DNA from: a bacterium UBP1_UBA4783
GTDB taxonomy: Bacteria > Krumholzibacteriota > Krumholzibacteriia > Krumholzibacteriales > Krumholzibacteriaceae
Direction: 5' to 3'
DNA length: 8,473 bases
NCBI GenBank assembly: GCA_002403075.1
Contig: DHHB01000040.1
Coordinates: 7,961-16,433 of the forward strand
In this document: positions 1-4,675 of the stretch, piece by piece
Position numbering within the stretch: the stretch's first letter is position 1
How the letters are laid out: the number at the start of each line of letters is the position of its first letter
Position numbers and translations under genes: made by a program
The notes under the pieces: generated by a model
What the model was told of the DNA's origin: nothing
The model's input: the letters and a program-made list of their open reading frames with translations, nothing else
Database searches by the model: none

Positions 1-2
1 CG

Positions 3-551
3 AAGAGCGGAAGCCCCGCCGCCGGGGATTACCTCGAGGAGCTCGTCGTTCGCCGCGAGCTCGGCGTGAACTTCGTCTATTTCAACGAGCGCTACGACGA
101 CTACGCGGCTCTTCCGGATTGGGCGCGGCGGACGCTCCGCGAGCGCGCGCACGACCGCAGGGAGTATCTCTATCGCGCCGAGGATCTCGAAAACGCCCGC
201 ACGCACGATCCCTACTGGAACGCCGCTCAGAACGAGATGCGCATCACGGGAAAGATGCACAACTACATGCGCATGTACTGGGGGAAGAAGATCCTCGAGT
301 GGATGCGGACGCCGGAGGAGGCGTTCGCGACGGCGCTGCGCCTCAACAACCGCTGGGAGCTCGACGGCCGCGGCGCCGAAGGCTTCGCGGGCGTCGCCTG
401 GTGTTTCGGAAAGCACGACCGGCCGTGGAAAAGGCGGCCGATCGTAGGTATGATACGCTACATGAACGCGGCGGGCCTGCGAAGGAAGTTCGACGCGGAC
501 GCCTACGCGAGCAGGATCGAGAAGCTCGGGACGGCGCGCCGTGATATATAA
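3..551 (+). CDS. Class II CPD photolyase (deoxyribodipyrimidine photo-lyase), 3' part only
   Basis: The reading frame is open from the left edge, so this is the C-terminal 182 residues of a protein usually about 450 long. Class II photolyases use FAD and blue light to split cyclobutane pyrimidine dimers in DNA. The visible part is the FAD-binding helical domain. It has the class II hallmarks: LEELVVRREL near residues 11-20, LPDWARRTL, THDPYWNAAQNEM, GKMHNYMRMYWGKKILEW, NNRWELDGR, and AWCFGKHDRPW followed by RPIVGMIRYMN near the end. The aromatic-rich segments expected around the flavin are present and no frameshift is seen. A GTG at 66 is only an internal codon, because homology clearly continues upstream of it. 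The gene ends with TAA and is separated from the next gene by 215 nt with its own promoter, so co-transcription with the STAS genes is unlikely. The family call is secure; the antenna domain and the start cannot be seen. Confidence 0.93.
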   Translation, partial: KSGSPAAGDYLEELVVRRELGVNFVYFNERYDDYAALPDWARRTLRERAHDRREYLYRAEDLENARTHDPYWNAAQNEMRITGKMHNYMRMYWGKKILEWMRTPEEAFATALRLNNRWELDGRGAEGFAGVAWCFGKHDRPWKRRPIVGMIRYMNAAGLRRKFDADAYASRIEKLGTARRDI

Positions 552-559
552 CCGGTTGC

Positions 560-575
560 GGGCAAACCCGTTGCG
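560..575 (+). promoter_or_regulatory. Possible sigma-54 (-24/-12) promoter
   Basis: The string GGGCAA-acccg-TTGCG has GG at 561-562 and GC at 573-574, exactly ten bases apart. It compares with the consensus TGGCAC-N5-TTGCW: the TTGC block is perfect and the -24 block matches at GGCA. A start near 585 would give a leader of roughly 180 nt to the first STAS gene. The site lies in GC-rich sequence with several hairpins, so a chance match is quite possible. It is listed because an intact sigma-54 activator is encoded in the same window. Confidence 0.2.
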
Positions 576-591
576 CGCACTCGCGCGCGGC
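570..591 (+). other. GC-rich hairpin downstream of the photolyase gene
   Basis: GCGCGC (573-578) and GCGCGC (583-588) pair around a 4-nt loop. G-U and G-C pairs can extend the stem to 570/591. It lies about 20 nt after the photolyase stop, where a terminator would be expected, but no T-run follows. At best it is a weak or Rho-assisted terminator or a 3'-end stabiliser. Confidence 0.3.
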
Positions 592-624
592 ACGGCGCCG
601 AAGCCCGTCGCCGCGTTCAAGGTC

Positions 625-654
625 TTGACACCGCACGCGGGGGAATGCTAGCAT
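625..654 (+). promoter_or_regulatory. Sigma-70-type promoter of the STAS gene pair
   Basis: A perfect TTGACA -35 box (625-630) is followed after 18 nt by TAGCAT (649-654, four of six consensus bases). The -10 box is preceded by TGC at 646-648, an extended -10 element. Transcription would start near 661, leaving a leader of about 105 nt before the first STAS gene. The strong -35, extended -10 and correct spacing make this one of the clearest promoters in the window. Confidence 0.65.
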
Positions 655-659
655 GTTCC

Positions 660-695
660 CCGCATCCGGACATTTTCCATTTGTTCCGGACGCGG
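660..695 (+). promoter_or_regulatory. Leader hairpin 1 (TCCGGA inverted repeat)
   Basis: Arms 660-670 and 685-695 pair at ten of eleven positions (one A/C mismatch) around a 14-nt pyrimidine-rich loop. Each arm contains TCCGGA; the two copies start exactly 20 bp apart, also as a direct repeat TCCGGAC. The structure begins at the predicted transcription start. It could be an RNA stem-loop at the 5' end of the mRNA, or a DNA operator read as two half-sites two helical turns apart. Confidence 0.45.
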
Positions 696-697
696 AT

Positions 698-726
698 ACC
701 GTTTATCATTATTGTTGATAAACGGT
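698..726 (+). promoter_or_regulatory. Leader hairpin 2 (perfect 11-bp inverted repeat)
   Basis: The arm accgtttatca (698-708) is perfectly repeated in reverse complement at 716-726, with a 7-nt loop. It is A/T-rich compared with the surrounding DNA and lies two bases after hairpin 1, about 30 nt upstream of the STAS ribosome binding site. No T-run follows, so it is not a standard terminator. An operator or an RNA element affecting mRNA stability or translation is plausible. Confidence 0.55.
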
Positions 727-766
727 TTACCTATTCGAATTCGATCGCTGGAGAGAGGAGCATGCG

Positions 767-1108
767 ATGCTGAACATCGCAACCCGCGAGAAAGCTGGCG
801 TGACGATAATCGATCTCGACGGTCAGATCGACGGCGGGCCGCTGTCCGCGAAGGTTCACGAGCTCATCAAGCAGAATCTCGCACAGGGCAAGAAGCAGTT
901 CGTGCTCAATCTCGCGAAGGTTAAATGGCTCAACTCCCTCGGGGCGGGCATTCTCATCGCGGCGTACGTGTCGGCGAAACGGGAGAACGCCGTGCTCAAA
1001 GTCTTCGGCGTGAGCGACCGCGTCGAAACCGTGCTCAAGACCTGCGGTCTCATTCCGGAAGTGTTCGAAGTGTTCGCCGACGAAGACGGCGCGCTCAAGA
1101 GCTTCTAA
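767..1108 (+). CDS. STAS-domain anti-sigma factor antagonist, lacking the usual phosphorylation residue
   Basis: This 113-residue protein is a single SpoIIAA/RsbV-like STAS domain. Such proteins bind an anti-sigma kinase and so release a sigma factor, or act in other partner-switching pathways; binding is normally switched off when one Ser/Thr is phosphorylated. The domain fills the protein: first strand VTIIDLDGQIDGG (12-24), a helix (about 25-39), core strand QFVLNLAKVKW (44-54), the signature loop N56-S57-L58-G59, then GILIAAY. Compared with D-S-S-G of B. subtilis SpoIIAA, the phosphorylated serine (its Ser58) is replaced by leucine here, while the preceding Ser57 is kept. The ATG at 767 is chosen because GGAG (757-760) lies 6 nt upstream. 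A second STAS gene follows after 46 nt, probably in one transcript. No kinase or phosphatase partner is encoded nearby, so the target sigma factor is unknown. Confidence 0.9.
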   Translation: MLNIATREKAGVTIIDLDGQIDGGPLSAKVHELIKQNLAQGKKQFVLNLAKVKWLNSLGAGILIAAYVSAKRENAVLKVFGVSDRVETVLKTCGLIPEVFEVFADEDGALKSF

Positions 1109-1154
1109 GGACTCGCGGAGCGCGCGGGGTTATCGCGAGGAGAAGGACAAAGCG

Positions 1155-1496
1155 ATGAAGATCAAAACGAAAGACGTCAACGGAATCACGGTGCTCGACG
1201 TTTCGGGCGAAATGTACGGCGGCCCGGAAAACATGGAGCTCGTCAACGTCGTCTCCGAGCTCGCCAAGGAAAAGAAGCTCGATCTGCTGATCAACCTCTC
1301 GAGCGTGAAATGGATCTCGAGCACCGGTCTCGGCATCCTCGTCTCGGCGAGATCGCGGTTCGCCAAAGAGGGCGGGACCATGAAGCTCTGCCATCCGAAC
1401 GACCGGGTGCTCGGCATCCTGCAGGTCACCCGGCTCAACATGATCTTCGACGTGTTTCCCACCGAAGCGGAGGCGCTCGCGAGCTTCAAGAAGTAA
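1155..1496 (+). CDS. STAS-domain anti-sigma factor antagonist, with intact phosphorylation motif
   Basis: This second 113-residue single-domain STAS protein is clearly a relative of the gene before it: both share GGP after the first strand, NL..VKW, the GIL helix start, DRV, and an L..SF tail. About a third of positions match by eye. Here the signature loop reads S55-S56-T57-G58-L59-G60, placing a phosphorylatable threonine where SpoIIAA has its regulatory serine, so this copy should respond to a SpoIIAB/RsbW-type kinase. The ATG has AAGGA (1143-1147) 7 nt upstream, inside a longer purine-rich stretch. The 46-nt gap from the first STAS gene holds no promoter that I can see, which supports a two-gene operon. 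The gene is convergent with the lipoprotein gene, with 72 nt between the stop codons. Confidence 0.92.
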   Translation: MKIKTKDVNGITVLDVSGEMYGGPENMELVNVVSELAKEKKLDLLINLSSVKWISSTGLGILVSARSRFAKEGGTMKLCHPNDRVLGILQVTRLNMIFDVFPTEAEALASFKK

Positions 1497-1542
1497 GCGG
1501 CGCTCCGGCGTCCGGCCGCACGACAAGAGTATCCGCCGGCGG

Positions 1543-1574
1543 CGAGGGGCTTATCGCCTCGGTTCGATTTATTT
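1543..1574 (+). terminator. Possible terminator of the STAS operon
   Basis: CGAGG (1543-1547) pairs with CCTCG (1557-1561), followed by the moderately T-rich gttcgatttattt. An alternative pairing GGCGA/TCGCC overlaps it. The position between two convergent genes fits a terminator, but the stem is short and the T-tract broken, and the tail runs into the last codons of the opposite gene. Confidence 0.3.
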
Positions 1575-2882
1575 GAACTCCGTGACGCAGAGCCACGCGG
1601 GCGAGGCGGCGATCATGTAATGGTCGGTCTCGTCGAGCGCGCGGGAGAACGCCGTGTCCTTGTGCTCGTCGAGCCAGACGCCGTTGCGCGAGATCACGAC
1701 GAGGCGGTCGTTCCGCCGGTCGATGAGGTAGAGCCTGCCGCCGAGATACGCGATGTCCCCCCAGCGGCCCGCCCCCTGCGCGTTCCCGCCGGCGCGCGCG
1801 TAGAAATCGAAGAAGTCGTAGTCGATCGCCCCGGCCGCCGTCACCTTGACGATTCGGCGGTAGTTGTCGTTGCCGTCGAAGACGACGTAGACCGCGCCGG
1901 TTGAGTCGATGCACATGCCCGCCGGTTCCGACGCGCCGACCTGGAGTGTCGCGAGCGCCGTCTGGGCCTCCGCGAGAGAGCGTCCGTCCCACGAAAGCCG
2001 CCAGAGGGTGTACGTGATGGGGCTGTTTTTCGTGACGACGTGAAAGTCGCGCGTGACCGGATCGACGGCCGCGGTTTTCCACTGGATCGTCGAGAAGGTG
2101 TGCGGCGCGACGATGAGCGACATCTCGGAGGGGGCGCAGTTGATCATCATCGGGCCGCTTTCCCAGAGCCCCGCCAGCACGCCGCCGGGGTTCGGATCGA
2201 GCGAGAGCGGGGACGGCTCGGTGTGCGTGATGTAGGCGTCGAGCGTGAAGGCCGTGTGGTCGACCTTTCGTATCTTGTAGAGAGACGATACGAACAGCTC
2301 CCCTCGCGAGCTGAACGAAATCCCCTCGAGCATATCCTCCGTTTCGAGCACCTTCGTGATGGTCCGGGCGGCCGGATCGTAATCGATGATCACCGAGCCC
2401 GGGCTGCTCCGGAGAGCCGAGCCGGTCGTCGCGATGAAGATGTGCGCCGCGGGCCAGCGGCACAGACGCTGCGGGTTCTCCTCGGGACAGGCGATCGCGT
2501 CCGCGTAGATCGTGAAGGTCGCGGTATCTCCCGCGATTGCCGCTCGGACCGACTGCGTACCCTCTCCCGGGCCGAGCGTGAAGGAGCACGAGGCGAGGCC
2601 GTCGTCGTCGGTCACCGTGATCGCCGGCGTGACGACGGCGCCGGGCACCGGCGTCGCGAACGAGACCGGTACGCCGCTCTTCGAGTCGTTGAGAATGTCC
2701 CGGACGCGGACGACGAGCGGATCGGGGAGCGAAGCGCCGGGCCTCTCGTGTTGGTAATCGCCGGAGTAGATCACGACGTACGGATCGCCGAAGGTTTGGT
2801 CCTCCGGATTCTCGTCGCATCCGAGGGAGAGCGCCGCCGCGAGCGCCGCCGCGGTGAAAAAAGCGATTCGAAGGGTTTTCAT
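1569..2882 (-). CDS. Secreted, probably lipid-anchored protein: Ig-like domain plus beta-propeller-like region
   Basis: The 437-residue product starts with a signal peptide (MKTLR, hydrophobic segment 6-20) ending in LSLGC, so Cys22 is probably lipidated, although the lipobox is not ideal (Ser at -3, Leu at -2). Residues about 34-127 look like a bacterial Ig-like (Big-1/invasin type) domain: PLVVRVRDILN, GVPVSFATP, VTDDDGLASCSFTLGP, VRAAIAGDTATFTIYA. Cys132 and Cys141 then flank a linker. The rest resembles an NHL/SMP-30-type beta-propeller, with repeated strand patterns such as LEGISFSSRGELFVSSLYKIRKVD, GMCIDSTGAVYVVFDG and GDIAYLGGRLYLIDR. Such proteins sit in the envelope; no catalytic motif is seen, so a binding or structural role is inferred. 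The ATG at 2882 has GGAGG 5 nt upstream. The function is unknown and I recognise no close family. Confidence 0.8.
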   Translation of the reverse strand: MKTLRIAFFTAAALAAALSLGCDENPEDQTFGDPYVVIYSGDYQHERPGASLPDPLVVRVRDILNDSKSGVPVSFATPVPGAVVTPAITVTDDDGLASCSFTLGPGEGTQSVRAAIAGDTATFTIYADAIACPEENPQRLCRWPAAHIFIATTGSALRSSPGSVIIDYDPAARTITKVLETEDMLEGISFSSRGELFVSSLYKIRKVDHTAFTLDAYITHTEPSPLSLDPNPGGVLAGLWESGPMMINCAPSEMSLIVAPHTFSTIQWKTAAVDPVTRDFHVVTKNSPITYTLWRLSWDGRSLAEAQTALATLQVGASEPAGMCIDSTGAVYVVFDGNDNYRRIVKVTAAGAIDYDFFDFYARAGGNAQGAGRWGDIAYLGGRLYLIDRRNDRLVVISRNGVWLDEHKDTAFSRALDETDHYMIAASPAWLCVTEFK

Positions 2883-2941
2883 GGCCGCCTCCAGAGATCG
2901 CGGGTGGGAGGAGCGAAGCAGCCGCTCCGTTCCTCGGCCAC

Positions 2942-2971
2942 AATCTAGTTGAAGAACGCGTTTTCGCGCAA
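2942..2971 (-). promoter_or_regulatory. Candidate promoter of the lipoprotein gene
   Basis: On the minus strand, TTGCGC (2971-2966) and TAGATT (2947-2942) are separated by 18 nt. Transcription would start near 2935, giving a leader of about 50 nt. That leader holds a short hairpin (2910-2915 with 2923-2928). The boxes are only moderate matches; the call rests mainly on location and spacing. It overlaps the opposite promoter almost completely. Confidence 0.3.
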
Positions 2972-2978
2972 CTATAAT
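2949..2978 (+). promoter_or_regulatory. Sigma-70-type promoter of the permease gene
   Basis: TTGAAG (2949-2954) and a perfect TATAAT (2973-2978) are 18 nt apart, predicting transcription from about 2985. The spacer contains the inverted repeat CGCG-tttt-CGCG (2957-2968), a possible operator. The ATG at 2977 lies inside the -10 box, which rules it out as the start codon for transcripts from this promoter. Confidence 0.65.
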
Positions 2979-3004
2979 GCGGGGGTATCCTTCGACATAC
3001 CGTC

Positions 3005-3046
3005 ATGAATCTCCTGGGCACTCATCGACGGGAGGTCGCGCGTTGA
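3005..3046 (+). other. Possible upstream leader ORF of the permease
   Basis: ATG at 3005 opens a 13-codon frame (MNLLGTHRREVAR) whose TGA stop (3044-3046) overlaps the TTG start of the permease as TTGA. The permease Shine-Dalgarno lies within it. This is the layout of translational coupling, but the small ORF has no ribosome binding site of its own, so it may be chance. Confidence 0.2.
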
Positions 3047-4599
3047 ACGATTCCTTCAAGTCGCCGTGGTTCGTGCGGGGCGACATCGACGGCTTCTTCG
3101 GGCTCGCCATCGACAACCTCATCCAGTTCCTGCTCATCGCGGCGCTTTGTCCGATCGTCGCGGGCATTCCCGCCGGGTTCGTGTTCGCCCGCATCCTGCC
3201 GGGAGCGGCGGTCTCGATCGTCGTCGGGAACCTCTTCTACGCGTGGCAGGCCCATCGGCTCGCGCTGCGCGAAAAGCGCCGCGACGTGACGGCGCTCCCG
3301 TACGGGATCAACACGGTGAGCCTCTTCGCCTACCTCATCTTCATCATGGGGCCCGTCTACCGCGAGACGGGGAGCTACGATCTCGCCTGGAAGGCGGGGC
3401 TCCTCGCCTGCCTCGGAAGCGGGATCATCGAGTTCGGCGGCGCCTTCGTGACCGACTGGCTGCGCCGCAACACGCCGCGCGCCGCGCTGCTCGCGACGCT
3501 CGCCGGCATCGCGATCACCTTCATCTCGATGGACTTCGCGTTCAAGACGTTCGAACGGCCCCTGCTCGCGATGCTGCCGCTCGCGATCATCCTCGTGCAG
3601 TACTTCTCGCGCGTTCGGTTCCCGTTCGGACTGCCGGGCGGGCTCGTCGCCGTCGCCTCGGGCGCGGCGCTCGCCTGGGCGCTCGGCGTGATGGACACGG
3701 GCGCCGTCGCCGCGGCGGCCGCGGAGGTCGGCTTTCAGGCGCCGCGTTTCGCCGGCGGGGAGCTTTTCGGCATGATAAAGAGCGAGTACGTCTACCGGTT
3801 TCTTCCCATCATCATCCCGATGGGCCTCTTCAACGTGATCGGCTCGCTGCAGAACCTCGAAAGCGCGGAGGCGGCGGGGGACCGCTACGAAACGGTCGCG
3901 CCGCTCGCGGTGAACGGCGTCGGGAGCATGCTCGCCGCCTTCTTCGGTTCCTGCTTCCCGACGACGATCTACATCGGCCATCCCGGATGGAAGGGGATCG
4001 GCGCGCGAACCGGCTACTCGATCATGAACGGCGTTTTCTTCGGCGTCATCGCGCTCTTCGGATGCGTGAACCTCATCAACGCGATCGTGCCGATGGAGGC
4101 CGGGATCGCGATCGTCCTCTGGATCGGGATCGTCATCGCGGCGCAGGCCTATCAGGCGACGCCGCGCGAGCACGCGCCCGCGGTGGTCGTGGGGCTCTTT
4201 CCGGCGTTCGCGGCGTGGGGACTGAACCTCCTCAAACAGGGCTATCTCGGCGCGGGCACGACCCTCGGCGAGCAGGCGGCGCGGGGGATCCCCATTAACG
4301 GCTTCGCCGGCATTCCGGCCCTCGACAGCGGCTTCATCTTCACGTCGATGATCCTCGCCGCGATCAGCGTCTTCCTCATCGAGCGGCGATTCCTCAAGGC
4401 GTGCCTCTGGTCGTGCGCCGCGGCCACGCTCTCGTTCTTCGGCGTCATCCACTCGTTCCGGTTCCAGGGGAACGAAACGCTCCCCGTATACGGCTGGGCC
4501 GCGGGCTGGCGGTACGCGTTCGGCTACCTGTGCTTCGCCGTCATCTTCGCGGCGTTTCATCTGTGGCGCCGCTCGAACCGCTCGAACCGGGGGGATTGA
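3043..4599 (+). CDS. NCS2-family (xanthine/uracil/purine-type) permease
   Basis: The product is a 518-residue inner-membrane transporter with about 12-14 hydrophobic segments. It resembles the nucleobase-cation symporter 2 superfamily, which imports purines, pyrimidines or related compounds with protons. Supporting segments are the N-terminal WFVRGDIDGFFGLAIDNL (9-26), LPYGINT (85-91), the glutamate-bearing region NVIGSLQNLESAEAAGD (264-280, the likely substrate-site helix), and FFGSCFPTTIYIGHPGWKG (about 300-318). The substrate cannot be fixed from sequence. The start is TTG at 3043, with GGAGG (3031-3035) 7 nt upstream. An in-frame ATG at 2977 would add 22 polar residues but has no ribosome binding site and lies within the promoter -10 box. 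A 13-codon upstream ORF (3005-3046) overlaps the start as TTGA. The stop TGA overlaps the -35 box of the next gene. Confidence 0.88.
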   Translation: MNDSFKSPWFVRGDIDGFFGLAIDNLIQFLLIAALCPIVAGIPAGFVFARILPGAAVSIVVGNLFYAWQAHRLALREKRRDVTALPYGINTVSLFAYLIFIMGPVYRETGSYDLAWKAGLLACLGSGIIEFGGAFVTDWLRRNTPRAALLATLAGIAITFISMDFAFKTFERPLLAMLPLAIILVQYFSRVRFPFGLPGGLVAVASGAALAWALGVMDTGAVAAAAAEVGFQAPRFAGGELFGMIKSEYVYRFLPIIIPMGLFNVIGSLQNLESAEAAGDRYETVAPLAVNGVGSMLAAFFGSCFPTTIYIGHPGWKGIGARTGYSIMNGVFFGVIALFGCVNLINAIVPMEAGIAIVLWIGIVIAAQAYQATPREHAPAVVVGLFPAFAAWGLNLLKQGYLGAGTTLGEQAARGIPINGFAGIPALDSGFIFTSMILAAISVFLIERRFLKACLWSCAAATLSFFGVIHSFRFQGNETLPVYGWAAGWRYAFGYLCFAVIFAAFHLWRRSNRSNRGD

Positions 4600-4624
4600 C
4601 CGGGTCCGCGCGATAGTGTACAAT
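4596..4624 (+). promoter_or_regulatory. Sigma-70-type promoter of the sigma-54 activator gene
   Basis: TTGACC (4596-4601) and TACAAT (4619-4624), each five of six consensus bases, are separated by 17 nt. The -35 box includes the stop codon of the permease gene. Transcription would begin near 4631, about 45 nt before the chosen start codon, so the activator can be expressed independently of the permease. Confidence 0.65.
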
Positions 4625-4675
4625 TGTTGAAACGGCGAATCGGTGCCGCCGTCGTCCGGACAAGGGAGGGCGAGG

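Noticed and set aside
552..766. Possible small RNA or riboswitch in the photolyase-STAS intergenic region
   Set aside because: The hairpins do not match any riboswitch class I know, and there is no terminator before the coding region. They are reported only as leader structures.
712..924. Small plus-strand frame beginning in the leader hairpin
   Set aside because: It runs out of frame through the STAS gene and gives a low-complexity Arg-rich product.
2040..2948. Plus-strand open frame of 302 codons antisense to the lipoprotein gene
   Set aside because: Composition is Arg/Asp/Val-rich with no recognisable domain, and there is no ribosome binding site or promoter for it.
1486..3021. Minus-strand open frame of 511 codons overlapping the lipoprotein gene in another frame
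   Set aside because: Arg/Gly-rich frame-shifted shadow; the overlapping frame has a signal peptide, a good ribosome binding site and beta-rich domains.
2977..3042. ATG start at 2977 for the permease
   Set aside because: The codon lies inside a perfect TATAAT box, has no Shine-Dalgarno sequence, and would add a polar tail not expected in the family. TTG at 3043 has GGAGG at ideal spacing.
4643..4675. GTG start at 4643 for the sigma-54 activator
   Set aside because: No ribosome binding site precedes it, while the in-frame ATG at 4676 has GGGAGG 6 nt upstream.
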